Shown: in pieces, positions 16,549 to 25,879 of the stretch
Layout: every line of letters starts with the position of its first letter
Numbering within the stretch: position 1 is the first letter of the stretch
Assembly: GCF_021049285.1 (NCBI RefSeq)
Contig: NZ_CP088017.1
Location: 1,561,380-1,625,379 of the forward strand
Direction of reading: 5' to 3'
DNA from: Ruania halotolerans
GTDB taxonomy: Bacteria; Actinomycetota; Actinomycetes; Actinomycetales; Beutenbergiaceae
DNA length: 64,000 nucleotides
Notes under the pieces: model-generated
What the model was told of the DNA's origin: nothing
Databases searched by the model: none
Seen by the model: only the letters and a program-made list of their open reading frames with translations
Translations under genes and position numbers: made by a program

Positions 16549-18501
16549 GTGAGCATCGAGACCGCACTCCTACGCAGATCCGCCGCGATCGTGGCGACGG
16601 CGAGCCTGCTCCTCGTCGCCTGTACGGGGGAGGATCCCGAGCCCGAGGAAGCAGCCAGTCCTGAACTGGACGCCGCCGCGGCATTGGCTGAGGCGCTCAC
16701 CACGGGCGATCTTGCTGGTGCGCCGCTGACCGACGACGACCGCGCCCTCGCCACTGAACAGGCGGAGGAGGTGCTCGGCGAGCTGACCCCGCTCGTGCCG
16801 CGCACCGTCGAGGTCACCTGGTCCTCGAGCGTCTACGAGGAAGAGGAGGCCGATGGAGTGATGGCCGCCGACGCCGCCCTGACCTGGACGTGGGATGTGC
16901 CCGGCACCGATGAGGAGTGGACCTACCCGGCGTCCGTCCATCTGACCTCGACCGACGACGGTCCATGGATCGCGCAGTGGTCGCGCGACCTGCTGGCCCC
17001 TGATCTGGGCGAGGACGGTGTGATCACGGTGGAGCAGGGCAGCGCCGAACGCGGCGACATCCTCGGGCGTGATGATGAGGTGCTCATCACCGACCGGGAG
17101 GTCTTCCAGATCGGCATCGACAAGACCTACATTGACGCTGATCAGTGGGAGGAGGACGCCCTCGCACTCGCCGAGGCGCTCGAGTTCGATGATCCGCAGG
17201 CATACGCCGACCGGGTCCTTTCTGCGGGAGAGCGGGCTTTCGTGGTCGCCACTGTCGTCCCGCAGGACGATCCAGGTGACGTCGATATGGAGGCCGTCCG
17301 CGAGATAGAGGGTGTCAACCTGGTCACCGATGAGCGTCAGCAGGGCCCCACGCAGTACTTCGCGTACTCGATCCTCGGCCGCGTTGGTGAGGCGACGTCT
17401 GAGATCATTGACGGCTCCGACGGTGCGATCCAGCAGGGCGATCACGTGGGCGTGGCGGGGCTGCAACTCGCCTACGACGAGCAGTTGCGCGGAATTGGCG
17501 GGCTGACGATCTCGGTGACGTCGGGGGAGGAGTCCAGTGAGGTGTACTCCTCCGAACCTGTTGACGGGGAGCCACTGAGGACAACGCTCGATCGTGATCT
17601 CCAGCAACGCGCCGAGGGCATCGTGGACGGACTGGATGTACCCGCGGGAGTGGTGGCGATCGAACCGTCCACCGGAAACCTGCTGGCCGCCTCAAGCAGC
17701 GCCGCCAGCAATGGCTGGTCGACGGCCACGCTCGGTCAGTACGCGCCCGGGTCCACCTTCAAGGTGGTCACATTGCTGGCGCTGCTGCGTTCTGGAATGA
17801 GTCTCGACGACTCCGTCTCCTGCACCGACACCCTCACCGTCAACGGTCGAGAATTCAGCAACTACCCCGGCTATCCCGAGTCCTCGATCGGTGACATCAC
17901 GCTCGAAGAGGCGATCGCGCAGTCCTGCAACACCGCATTGATGTCCGTGCGGGACCAGATCACTGCCGCCGATCTCGCCGACGCGGCTGCCAGCCTGGGA
18001 CTCGGCCGCGGGGACGATGCGTCGCTCGGCTACCCGGTGTGGCTCGGATCGGTCCCCACCGAGGCCGAGGGGACCTTGCACGCGGCCGGCCTCATCGGCC
18101 AGGGGCAGGTGCTCGCCTCACCGCTGGCGATGGCCGGTGTGGCGGCTTCGATTAGCGCTGGGCACGTCGTCACCCCGATTCTGGTGGACAGCGAGGAGTA
18201 CCGGGAGGCGGCCGAGGCCGCGCGGGAGGTACCCACTGCGCTGACCGAGACTGAGGCGACGTTGCTGCGCCAGGCCATGCGGGCCGTCGTCACTGACGGA
18301 ACGGCGAGCGGACCGCTCGCTGATGTGACCGACGACGGTGACCTGATCGCCAAGACCGGCACGGCGGAGTATGACGGCGGCACCCACGCCTGGATGATCG
18401 CCGTTCAGGGGGATATGGCGGTCGCGGTATTCCTGGAGGAGGGCAGCGACGGCGCAGGGGCAGCGGGCCCGCTCATGGCGCAGTTTCTCGGCACATCCTG
18501 A
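16549..18501 (+). CDS. Class B penicillin-binding protein, lipoprotein with MecA_N-like domain
   Basis: A 650-residue cell-wall D,D-transpeptidase. The GTG start gives a signal peptide with lipobox LVAC (Cys25), so it is lipid-anchored rather than membrane-spanning. Residues about 37-160 resemble the NTF2-like MecA_N domain, followed by a dimerisation domain (RGDILGRDDEVLITDREVFQIGID) and the transpeptidase domain. The active-site motifs are intact: S402-T-F-K405, S459-C-N461 and K602-T-G604. Homologues in actinobacteria are annotated as PbpA/PBP2-like or MecA-like proteins. It is monocistronic; the upstream in-frame extension back to 16249 overlaps the divergent regulator and is not coding-like. 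Confidence 0.92.
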   Translation: MSIETALLRRSAAIVATASLLLVACTGEDPEPEEAASPELDAAAALAEALTTGDLAGAPLTDDDRALATEQAEEVLGELTPLVPRTVEVTWSSSVYEEEEADGVMAADAALTWTWDVPGTDEEWTYPASVHLTSTDDGPWIAQWSRDLLAPDLGEDGVITVEQGSAERGDILGRDDEVLITDREVFQIGIDKTYIDADQWEEDALALAEALEFDDPQAYADRVLSAGERAFVVATVVPQDDPGDVDMEAVREIEGVNLVTDERQQGPTQYFAYSILGRVGEATSEIIDGSDGAIQQGDHVGVAGLQLAYDEQLRGIGGLTISVTSGEESSEVYSSEPVDGEPLRTTLDRDLQQRAEGIVDGLDVPAGVVAIEPSTGNLLAASSSAASNGWSTATLGQYAPGSTFKVVTLLALLRSGMSLDDSVSCTDTLTVNGREFSNYPGYPESSIGDITLEEAIAQSCNTALMSVRDQITAADLADAAASLGLGRGDDASLGYPVWLGSVPTEAEGTLHAAGLIGQGQVLASPLAMAGVAASISAGHVVTPILVDSEEYREAAEAAREVPTALTETEATLLRQAMRAVVTDGTASGPLADVTDDGDLIAKTGTAEYDGGTHAWMIAVQGDMAVAVFLEEGSDGAGAAGPLMAQFLGTS

Positions 18502-18537
18502 GGGTGCACTGGACCGGGTAGGTGCGGAAGCCGCCAG

Positions 18538-19260
18538 TCAGTCGTTGTCGCCGGAGCGCAGCACATCGCTGAGCCGGTTCGCAGCCGCCATCACGGCGTT
18601 GGCGTGCAACCGCCCGGGCTGGCGCGTCATCCGCTCGATCGGTCCGGAGACCGAAACGGCGGCGATCACGCGGCCCGACGGCCCGCGTACGGGGGCCGAG
18701 ACCGAGGCGACGCCGACCTCACGTTCGCTCACGCTCTGTGCCCAGCCGCGCCGACGCACGCCGGAGAGGATGGTCGCGGTGAACTTCGCTCCGTGGAGGC
18801 CGCGGTGCAGCCGATCCGGTTCCTCCCAGGCGAGCAGCACCTGGGCGGCGGAACCGGCGAGCATGGAGAGCGTGGCCCCCACCGGGATGGAGTCACGCAA
18901 ACCCATCTGCTTCTCGGCGGCAGCCACGCAGATGCGCTGGTCGCTCTGGCGCCGGAACATCTGCGCGCTTTCCCCGGTGTGATCACGCAGGGCGAGCAGC
19001 ACTGAGCCAGCCGCAGCGAGCAGCCGGTCCTCACCGGCGGCCGAGGCGAGTTCGGCCAGGCGGGGGCCGAGGATGAAGCGGCCCTGCATGTCCCGGGAGA
19101 CGAACCTGTGGTGCTCCAAGGCCACGGCCAGCCGGTGCGCGGTCGGACGGGCGAGGTGGGTTGCGGCGACCAACTGGGCCAGCGTCGCCGGGCCAGCCTC
19201 AAGGGCTCCCAGGACGATTGCGGCTTTGTCGAGTACGCCGACTCCGCTAGAGTTGTCCAT
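18538..19260 (-). CDS. IclR-family regulator, NdgR/LtbR-like
   Basis: A 240-residue IclR regulator with an N-terminal winged HTH (LDKAAIVLGALEAGPATLAQLVAATHLARPTAHRLAVALEHH, about residues 8-50) and a C-terminal IclR effector domain (RDSIPVGATLSMLAGSAAQVLLAWEEPDR; later RGWAQSVSEREVGVASVSAPVRGPSGRVIAAVSVSGP). Divergent adjacency to leuCD is the signature of LtbR (Corynebacterium) and NdgR (Streptomyces), which repress leucine and, in some species, tryptophan genes. ATG 19260 is chosen because the palindrome at 19270-19296 lies just upstream; longer starts would run through it. Confidence 0.9.
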   Translation of the reverse strand: MDNSSGVGVLDKAAIVLGALEAGPATLAQLVAATHLARPTAHRLAVALEHHRFVSRDMQGRFILGPRLAELASAAGEDRLLAAAGSVLLALRDHTGESAQMFRRQSDQRICVAAAEKQMGLRDSIPVGATLSMLAGSAAQVLLAWEEPDRLHRGLHGAKFTATILSGVRRRGWAQSVSEREVGVASVSAPVRGPSGRVIAAVSVSGPIERMTRQPGRLHANAVMAAANRLSDVLRSGDND

Positions 19261-19269
19261 AGGTCGATA

Positions 19270-19296
19270 TTGCCATCTCATAGCGTGAGATAGCAA
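19270..19296. promoter_or_regulatory. Palindromic operator between the IclR regulator and leuC
   Basis: TTGCCATCTCA-TAGCG-TGAGATAGCAA: 11-bp arms with one mismatch and a 5-base centre. It starts 10 bases from the regulator's ATG and lies about 75 bases upstream of leuC, where an LtbR/NdgR-type protein would control both divergent genes. Confidence 0.75.
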
Positions 19297-19370
19297 GTCT
19301 TGGTGATCGACCCCCTCAGGGAGAGGCCCACCACCCACCGGGCCGAACGAACGATAGAAGGTGACGTGTC

Positions 19371-20852
19371 ATGGTCGGAACGCTGGCCGAGAAGGTGTGG
19401 AAGGACCACGTGGTCCGCAAGGGGGAGGGTGGTGCGCCCGATCTCCTGTACATCGACCTGCACCTCGTCCACGAGGTCACGAGCCCCCAGGCATTCGAGG
19501 GCCTGCGCCTCGCCGGGCGCACCGTCCGCCGGCCGGACCTGACGCTGGCCACCGAGGACCACAACACCCCGACTGTCGACATCGACCTGCCGATCGCGGA
19601 CCTGACCAGCCGCACCCAGATCGATACCCTGCGCACCAATGCCGAGGAGTTCGGTGTGCGGATCCACTCGCTGGGCGATGCCGACCAGGGCATCGTGCAC
19701 CAGGTCGGACCGCAGCTGGGCCTGACCATGCCGGGCCTGACAGTGGTCTGTGGTGACTCGCACACGTCCACTCACGGTGCCTTCGGCGCCCTCGCGTTCG
19801 GTATCGGCACCTCCGAGGTGGAGCATGTGCTGGCCACCCAGACGCTGCCGCTCGCTCCGTTCAAGACGATGGCCATCACCGTCAACGGAGACCTACCGCC
19901 CGGAGCCACTAGCAAGGACATCATCCTGGCGATCATCGCGAAGATCGGCACTGGCGGCGGTCAGGGATATGTACTCGAGTACCGCGGCGAGGCCATCCGC
20001 AAGCTCTCCATGGAAGCGCGGATGACCGTCTGCAACATGTCGATCGAGGCCGGTGCCCGGGCGGGCATGATCGCCCCGGACGAGACCACCTTCGAGTACC
20101 TCAAGGGTCGCCCGCACGCTCCGGAGGGCGCCGACTGGGACGAGGCCGTCGAGTACTGGCGGACGCTGCGCAGTGACGACGATGCCGTCTTCGACACCGA
20201 GGTGGTGCTCGAGGCCGACGACCTCGAACCGTTCGTCACCTGGGGCACCAACCCCGGACAAGGGCTCCCGCTGAGTGCGAATGTGCCCGTCCCGGAAGAG
20301 ATCGCCGACGAGAACGAGCGGGTCGCGGCCGAGCGAGCGGTGGAATACATGGGGTTGGTGCCCGGGACCCCGTTGCGCGACATCGCCGTGGACACCGTTT
20401 TCATTGGCTCCTGCACCAATGGTCGCATCGAGGATCTTCGGTCGGTGGCGAAGGTGCTCAAGGGGCGCACGAAGGCCGAGAGCGTCCGCGTGCTTGTGGT
20501 GCCTGCGTCCGCGCGGGTACGTCTGCAGGCAGAAGCGGAGGGTCTGGACCAGATCTTCCTCGACTTCGGTGCCGAGTGGCGCAACGCCGGTTGTTCGATG
20601 TGCCTCGGAATGAACCCGGACCAGCTTGCGCCGGGGGAGCGGTCCGCTTCCACATCGAACCGGAACTTCGAAGGCCGGCAGGGTAAGGGCGGGCGGACGC
20701 ACCTGGTCTCGCCGCTGGTTGCCGCTGCGACCGCTATCCGGGGCACCCTGTCCTCCCTCGCCGACTTGGATATCGACGCCGATGTCGACCTCACCTCGTT
20801 CGATGGCACCCCACTGGCCCCGCTCGATCCGCGCGTACCGCTGCAGGTCTGA
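19371..20852 (+). CDS. leuC: 3-isopropylmalate dehydratase large subunit
   Basis: A 493-residue aconitase-fold subunit that with LeuD isomerises 2-isopropylmalate to 3-isopropylmalate in leucine synthesis. The three 4Fe-4S cysteine ligands are present: C348 ([11 protein letters not shown]), C408 and C411 ([11 protein letters not shown]). The substrate-binding motifs EDHN and [12 protein letters not shown] are also present. The ATG follows GAAGGTGACGTGTC. It is followed by leuD after 27 bases and is controlled from the palindrome at 19270-19296. Confidence 0.98.
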   Translation: MVGTLAEKVWKDHVVRKGEGGAPDLLYIDLHLVHEVTSPQAFEGLRLAGRTVRRPDLTLATEDHNTPTVDIDLPIADLTSRTQIDTLRTNAEEFGVRIHSLGDADQGIVHQVGPQLGLTMPGLTVVCGDSHTSTHGAFGALAFGIGTSEVEHVLATQTLPLAPFKTMAITVNGDLPPGATSKDIILAIIAKIGTGGGQGYVLEYRGEAIRKLSMEARMTVCNMSIEAGARAGMIAPDETTFEYLKGRPHAPEGADWDEAVEYWRTLRSDDDAVFDTEVVLEADDLEPFVTWGTNPGQGLPLSANVPVPEEIADENERVAAERAVEYMGLVPGTPLRDIAVDTVFIGSCTNGRIEDLRSVAKVLKGRTKAESVRVLVVPASARVRLQAEAEGLDQIFLDFGAEWRNAGCSMCLGMNPDQLAPGERSASTSNRNFEGRQGKGGRTHLVSPLVAAATAIRGTLSSLADLDIDADVDLTSFDGTPLAPLDPRVPLQV

Positions 20853-20879
20853 GCGCCGAGACTCCTCAGGAGAGACATC

Positions 20880-21518
20880 ATGGAGAAGTTCACCACTCAC
20901 ACCGGCGTCGGGGTGCCGCTACGCCGCGGCAACGTCGACACCGACCAGATCATCCCCGCCGTCTACCTCAAGCGGGTGACCCGCACCGGTTTCGAGGACG
21001 CACTGTTCGCCGCGTGGCGCGGCGACCCGGAGTTCGTGCTCAACAAGGAGGCCTACGCTTCCGGCTCCGTGCTCGTGGCCGGACCGGACTTCGGAACCGG
21101 GTCCTCCCGCGAGCATGCCGTCTGGGCGCTCAAGGACTATGGGTTCAAGGCAGTGCTCGCTTCCCGGTTCGCGGACATCTTCCGCGGGAACTCCGGCAAG
21201 CAGGGCTTGCTCGCTGCCCAGCTCGCCCAGGATGACATCGAGCAGATCTGGAAGGTGCTCGAGACCGAGCCCGGCACGGAGATCACCGTGGACCTGGAGA
21301 ACCGAACTGTCACCTGTGGTGCGGTCGTGGCCTCCTTCCAGGTGGACGAGTACACCCGCTGGCGCCTCATGGAAGGGTTGGACGACATCGGCCTCACCCT
21401 GAACCACGAGGAGGACATCAGCGCTTTCGAGACCACCCGCGGGCCCTGGCGGCCGAAGACGCTGCCGGCCAAGCACCTGCCCGCCGTCCAGATCGAGGCA
21501 GCGCGTTCGACGTCCTGA
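20880..21518 (+). CDS. leuD: 3-isopropylmalate dehydratase small subunit
   Basis: A 212-residue swivelling-domain partner of LeuC, needed for the second step of leucine synthesis. It begins [32 protein letters not shown] and contains the flavour motif [17 protein letters not shown]. The length is normal for the bacterial subunit. It is preceded by AGGAGAG close to the ATG and forms an operon with leuC; murA follows 65 bases later on the same strand. Confidence 0.97.
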   Translation: MEKFTTHTGVGVPLRRGNVDTDQIIPAVYLKRVTRTGFEDALFAAWRGDPEFVLNKEAYASGSVLVAGPDFGTGSSREHAVWALKDYGFKAVLASRFADIFRGNSGKQGLLAAQLAQDDIEQIWKVLETEPGTEITVDLENRTVTCGAVVASFQVDEYTRWRLMEGLDDIGLTLNHEEDISAFETTRGPWRPKTLPAKHLPAVQIEAARSTS

Positions 21519-21583
21519 CGTACCCTTGACGGGCCCGTTCCACCGAACGGGACAGGTCGGGGGATGACGATGAGGATGGTCGA

Positions 21584-22897
21584 ATGAGTCATCTACGGGT
21601 ACACGGCGGAACACCGCTGACGGGTGAGATCACGGTCCGCGGGGCCAAGAACTTCGTCTCCAAGGCGATGGTGGCCGCAGTGCTCGGCGAGGAACCCAGT
21701 GAACTGCGCAATGTGCCCGAGATCCGTGACGTCAACGTCGTGGCAGGGCTGCTCAAACTGCACGGAGTCCATGTCGAACGCGATGTGGCCGGTGGAGTGG
21801 TGCGGTTGAATCCACGGTTCGTGGAGACCGCGCACAAGGCCGATATCGATACCCACGCCGGAGCCAGCCGGATCCCGATCCTGCTGTGCGGCCCCCTGCT
21901 GCATCGCCTCGGCGAGGCGTTCATCCCCGATCTCGGTGGCTGCCGGATCGGGGATCGACCGATCGACTACCACCTGGAGATCCTGCGCCAGTTCGGCGCC
22001 CAGGTGGACAAACTCGAGACCGGGATCCTGATCACCGCCCCGAAGGGGTTGCGCGGGACCAAAGTGGACCTGCCCTACCCGAGCGTGGGTGCCACCGAAC
22101 AGTTGCTGCTCACCGCAGTTCGTTCCCGAGGCGTGACCGAATTGCGTAATGCGGCCATCGAACCGGAGATCATGGACCTGATCGCGGTGTTGCAGCGGAT
22201 GGGTGCCATCATCTCCGTGGACACCGACCGGGTGATCCGGGTTGAGGGCGTTGACCATCTCGGCGGTTACACCCACACGGCATTGCCGGACCGCATCGAG
22301 GCCGCATCCTGGGCCTCCGCAGCGCTGGCCACCGAGGGCGACGTGTACATCCGTGGTGCCCGCCAGGCGGACATGATGACCTTCCTGAACACGTTCCGGA
22401 AGGTCGGTGGTGGCTTCGATATCGATGACGATGGCATCCGGTTCCATCATCCCGGTACGCCGCTGCACTCCATCGTGCTCGAGACCGATGTGCACCCTGG
22501 CTTCATGACCGACTGGCAGCAGCCCCTCGTGGTGGCTCTCACTCAGGCCACTGGTCTGTCCATCGTGCACGAGACGGTCTACGAGAACCGGTTCGGCTTC
22601 ACTGAGGCGCTGCGCCAGATGGGTTCCACCATCCAGGTCTACCGCGAGTGCCTCGGCGGGTTGGAGTGCCGGTTCGGGCAGCGGAACTTCTTCCACTCCG
22701 CGGTCATCTCCGGCCCCACACCGCTGCGTGCCGCAGATATCGAGGTTCCGGACCTGCGTGGTGGGTTCTCTCATCTGATCGCTGCCCTCGCTGCCGAGGG
22801 GACTTCCCACGTACGGGGGATCGAGCTGATCAATCGGGGTTACGAGAACTTCACTGGCAAGCTCGAAGCCCTCGGCGCCAAGTTTGAGACCGTCTGA
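21584..22897 (+). CDS. murA: UDP-N-acetylglucosamine 1-carboxyvinyltransferase
   Basis: A 437-residue EPSP-synthase-like enzyme that transfers enolpyruvate to UDP-GlcNAc, the first committed step of peptidoglycan synthesis in the cytoplasm. The key residues are present: K22-N23 in GAKNFVSKAM, and C120 in LGGCRIGDRP, equivalent to the fosfomycin-reactive Cys115 of E. coli, so fosfomycin sensitivity at this residue is expected. This is the C-terminally compact actinobacterial form. It lies downstream of leuD as in many actinobacteria; a 7-bp stem (21535-21552) lies between them. Confidence 0.97.
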   Translation: MSHLRVHGGTPLTGEITVRGAKNFVSKAMVAAVLGEEPSELRNVPEIRDVNVVAGLLKLHGVHVERDVAGGVVRLNPRFVETAHKADIDTHAGASRIPILLCGPLLHRLGEAFIPDLGGCRIGDRPIDYHLEILRQFGAQVDKLETGILITAPKGLRGTKVDLPYPSVGATEQLLLTAVRSRGVTELRNAAIEPEIMDLIAVLQRMGAIISVDTDRVIRVEGVDHLGGYTHTALPDRIEAASWASAALATEGDVYIRGARQADMMTFLNTFRKVGGGFDIDDDGIRFHHPGTPLHSIVLETDVHPGFMTDWQQPLVVALTQATGLSIVHETVYENRFGFTEALRQMGSTIQVYRECLGGLECRFGQRNFFHSAVISGPTPLRAADIEVPDLRGGFSHLIAALAAEGTSHVRGIELINRGYENFTGKLEALGAKFETV

Positions 22898-23080
22898 ACG
22901 AACGTTGCCTGCCAACTGCCAGGTCGTTCCCAGGGGTCTTTCAGGTTGGCGTTGCACAGTGAATCTCGTCGGACGGAACCGACCGGTCGTCGCTGATACC
23001 GCGACCGTGACCCCTGGTGACTGTCTCCCACCGGGGAACGACGGTGCGGCGCGTCTCTCTCCCCTCGCGCCCGTACCACG

Positions 23081-23107
23081 GGTGCCGGACCCCTCGGGTC
23101 CGGCACC
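23081..23107 (+). terminator. Candidate hairpin terminator between murA and the histidine kinase
   Basis: A perfect 12-bp stem GGTGCCGGACCC/GGGTCCGGCACC with a three-base CTC loop and no T-run. The rest of the 260-base murA-kinase gap contains no gene I can recognise; the kinase presumably has its own promoter there. Confidence 0.55.
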
Positions 23108-23157
23108 CGACGTCCGTCGGGGTGCCTCGCTGGGTGCCGGGCTGACCGGGCGGTAGC

Positions 23158-24423
23158 GTGACGCCTGTGCGAGCAGCAGGGACGGTGTCAGGACGCCGAT
23201 GGCGAGGGCAGAGTGACCCCGAGCGCTTCGAGATCTACAACCGCTGGTCGCTGTACTTTCTGCTGCTGATCGGGCCGATGGTCGGGATCACTGCCGCCGC
23301 GAGCGTGGCGACCGCGACCGGCACGCAGGCGTGGTTCGCTCCGGCCAGCACCGCCGGGTTCCTGATCCACACCGCAGTTGCTGAGTTCACCCTGGCACGC
23401 GGTGTGAATCACTATCTGGGCCGCGGTGGGTATCCCACCCGGACGGTGATCGCCCTCATTGCCGTCACGGTGGTGCTTCTCGCGCTCGTTGCGGCAGCGC
23501 TGGCCCCTGCCGCGCCGCTGCGTCCCGACGAGGCCGACGTGCTCACTCCCGGGTGGGCCTTCCTCGCTCCGGTCGGTATCGCCCTCTCGGCGCTTGCGCC
23601 CCTGCTCACTGCATGGCGGTTGGCCGGAACCGGGATCCTTGCGATGGTCGTGATCACCGCACTGCACGCGTGGGCGACCGGCGAACTGCGCATGTTGATC
23701 CCCGTCGCCGTTGCCGGAACGCTGATGCTGATCGGATTCGTGCTGTCTTTCCGCGTCTCGGCGTGGATGATCGGTGTGGTCTGGGAGCAGGCGAATCGGC
23801 GAGAGGTGGACGCCCGCCTCGCCGTGGCGGAGGAACGGCTCCGGTTCTCGCGCGATCTGCACGACATCTTCGGGCGCACGCTCTCCGCCGTCGCGGTGTC
23901 CAGCGAACTGGCCGCCGAACTCGCCCGGCGCGGCGACCCTCGAGGCCCGGAGAAGATGCTTGAGGTCCGCCAGATCGCGCAGGACGCCCTCCGAGAGGTG
24001 CGATCCGTGGTGGAGGGCTACCGCACCGTCGATCTACCGACAGAACTGGCCGGTGCGCGGGAGATCCTGCGCTCGGCGGGTATCGCGGCCCATGTCAGCG
24101 GCGAGGGCCTCGTGATCGGCCCCCAGGCCGCTGAGGGGCTTGGCTGGGTGGTGCGGGAGGCGGTCACGAATGTGGTCCGCCATGCCGATTCGCGAACGTG
24201 CACGATTGCCGTGGAAGCCGCCGACGGCGGAGCTCAGGTGACCATCGTCAATGACGGTGTCCGGCCGGTCACCTCCTCTCGCCGGGGTTCCGGACTGGAC
24301 GGGCTTCGTGAACGTCTGGCCGCGATCGGTGGCAGGATCGACGCTGGCGTCGACGACGCCGACGAATCCCAATTCCGGCTCGAAGCGTGGGTTCCCGACG
24401 ACGAGAAGGAGGCCGCGCTGTGA
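23158..24423 (+). CDS. Sensor histidine kinase, DesK/NarL-type (HisKA_3)
   Basis: A 421-residue membrane kinase. Residues 30-200 hold about five or six membrane helices with short loops and no large extracellular sensor, so it probably senses the membrane itself or a ligand within it. The dimerisation/phosphoacceptor segment is LRFSRDLHDIFGRTLSAV with phospho-His at residue 235, followed by an HATPase_c domain (GLGWVVREAVTNVVRHADS N-box; GSGLDGLRERLAAIGG). The GTG start is weakly supported. It overlaps the response regulator by four bases (GTGA) and therefore forms a cognate pair with it. Confidence 0.92.
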   Translation: MTPVRAAGTVSGRRWRGQSDPERFEIYNRWSLYFLLLIGPMVGITAAASVATATGTQAWFAPASTAGFLIHTAVAEFTLARGVNHYLGRGGYPTRTVIALIAVTVVLLALVAAALAPAAPLRPDEADVLTPGWAFLAPVGIALSALAPLLTAWRLAGTGILAMVVITALHAWATGELRMLIPVAVAGTLMLIGFVLSFRVSAWMIGVVWEQANRREVDARLAVAEERLRFSRDLHDIFGRTLSAVAVSSELAAELARRGDPRGPEKMLEVRQIAQDALREVRSVVEGYRTVDLPTELAGAREILRSAGIAAHVSGEGLVIGPQAAEGLGWVVREAVTNVVRHADSRTCTIAVEAADGGAQVTIVNDGVRPVTSSRRGSGLDGLRERLAAIGGRIDAGVDDADESQFRLEAWVPDDEKEAAL

Positions 24424-25028
24424 CGATCCGATTGCTGCTCGCCGACGACGAGAATCTGATCCGGGACGCGCTTGCCTCCTTGCTCGACCTTGAGGACGAT
24501 CTCGAGGTGGTCGCCCAAGCGGCGAGCGGGACCGAGGCGGTGGCCGTGGCTGCCCGCGTGCGGCCGGACGTGGCCGTGCTGGATCTGCAGATGCCGGGAT
24601 TGGACGGGATCGAGGTGGCGTCCCAGATCGCCGCAGACGTTCCCGGATGCGCCAGCGTGATCGTCACCAGCCATGGCCGCCCGGGCTATCTGAAGAAGGC
24701 CCTCGAGGCGGGCGTGCGCGGGTTCCTCCCGAAGACGACCTCGGCGAAGGTGCTGGCCGATGTCGTCCGTCAGGTGGTGGCCGGTGGCCGGTACGTCGAT
24801 CCCGAGCTCGCCGCCGAAGCCATCTCGGCCGGGGCCAGTCCGCTCACCGCCCGCGAGGCCGACGTGCTCGAACTCGCCGCAGATGGCGCTGCCGTGGAGG
24901 AGATCGCCACACGCGCCTCGCTCAGCCCAGGGACGGTGCGCAACTATCTCTCCTCGGCGGTCACCAAACTGGGCGCGGCGAACCGGCATGAGGCGGCGCG
25001 AATGGCCCGGGCGCGCGGGTGGATCTGA
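24420..25028 (+). CDS. Response regulator, NarL/LuxR family (DesR-like)
   Basis: A 202-residue regulator, receiver domain (residues 2-118) plus LuxR-type HTH (about 138-198). The acidic pocket is ADDE at residues 8-11, the phospho-acceptor is D55 (VLDLQMPG), the conserved Thr/Ser is in VIVTSHGRPG and the Lys in LPKTTSAK. The HTH is LTAREADVLELAADGAAVEEIATRASLSPGTVRNYLSSAVTKLGAANRHEAARMARARGWI. GTG 24420 overlaps the kinase stop. The sequence is closest in style to DesR-type regulators. Its stop overlaps the ATG of the acyltransferase by one base, pointing to a three-gene operon. Confidence 0.93.
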   Translation: MTIRLLLADDENLIRDALASLLDLEDDLEVVAQAASGTEAVAVAARVRPDVAVLDLQMPGLDGIEVASQIAADVPGCASVIVTSHGRPGYLKKALEAGVRGFLPKTTSAKVLADVVRQVVAGGRYVDPELAAEAISAGASPLTAREADVLELAADGAAVEEIATRASLSPGTVRNYLSSAVTKLGAANRHEAARMARARGWI

Positions 25029-25771
25029 TGGACACACCTGATCGCAGCCCTCATCGCGCTCCGGTGCCGCGTGCCTACCGGGTAGCCGCTGCCCTGGCCC
25101 GCGTGCCCGTCCGCGCGATGACCCGGCCACGGTGGAGCGGACTGGAGCACCTGCCCGAGGGGCCGTACCTCGCCGTCGCCAACCACGTCTCCACCATCGA
25201 CTCCCTGACGGCGCTGCACTTCTTCGTTGCCCAGGGCCAGTTCCCGGTGGCGCTGGCGAAATCCTCCTTGTTCGAAGCCCGCGGGTTCGGTTGGTTGCTG
25301 CGTGCCTGTGGTTACGTGCCGGTGTACCGCGATACCGGCAACGCAGCGGCATCGATCGACGCGGCTGCCGAGCGACTCCGCAGTGGTACCAGTGTGCTGA
25401 TGTTCCCCGAAGGCACCCTCACCCGCGACCCGGACCTGTGGCCGATGGCGGCCCGTACCGGCGCGGCTCGGCTGGCGCTGGAGACGGGCGTGCCCGTGGT
25501 CCCGGTCGCGCAGTGGGGTGCCCACCTGCTGATGCCGCCACCCACCTACCGGCTGCACCCGTGGCGCCGGCCACGGACCCATGTGCGCGCGGGCGAGCCT
25601 GTTGAGCTGAGCCGGTTCCGGGAACAGCCGATCTCCGGTGAGGTTCTGCGTGCGGCAACGACCGCGATCATGGCTGAGGTCACCGCATTGCTGGCGACCA
25701 TCCGGCCGGGTACTCCGCCCGAGGAACCCGTACAGTGGCGGCCAGATCCAGGGCAGGGCTACCGGCGCTGA
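25028..25771 (+). CDS. 1-acyl-sn-glycerol-3-phosphate acyltransferase family protein
   Basis: A 247-residue PlsC-type acyltransferase that would acylate lysophosphatidic acid to phosphatidic acid in phospholipid synthesis, acting at the inner membrane face. Catalytic motif I N52-H53-V-S-T-I-D58 (the HX4D motif) and the later FPEGT motif III are intact; a VALAKSSLFEARGFGWLLRACGYVPVYRD segment carries motif II. The ATG overlaps the response-regulator stop (tgATG). Co-expression with a two-component system suggests that membrane lipid composition is what that system controls. It is probably the PlsC of the usual murA-plsC-gpsA-ddl cluster, but gpsA is missing next to it. Confidence 0.9.
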   Translation: MDTPDRSPHRAPVPRAYRVAAALARVPVRAMTRPRWSGLEHLPEGPYLAVANHVSTIDSLTALHFFVAQGQFPVALAKSSLFEARGFGWLLRACGYVPVYRDTGNAAASIDAAAERLRSGTSVLMFPEGTLTRDPDLWPMAARTGAARLALETGVPVVPVAQWGAHLLMPPPTYRLHPWRRPRTHVRAGEPVELSRFREQPISGEVLRAATTAIMAEVTALLATIRPGTPPEEPVQWRPDPGQGYRR

Positions 25772-25879
25772 CTCGCCCTGGCTGATGGCTCAGGCACATC
25801 GGGACGGGTCCGAGGATCGTCAGCGGGACGGACCCGGTGATCCCAGTCGATCGGGTCCGATACCCGAATGCTGCCGGGA

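Noticed and set aside
21535-21552. 7-bp stem-loop between leuD and murA as a terminator
   Set aside because: Short stem without a T-run in a 65-base gap between same-strand genes; not strong enough to claim termination.
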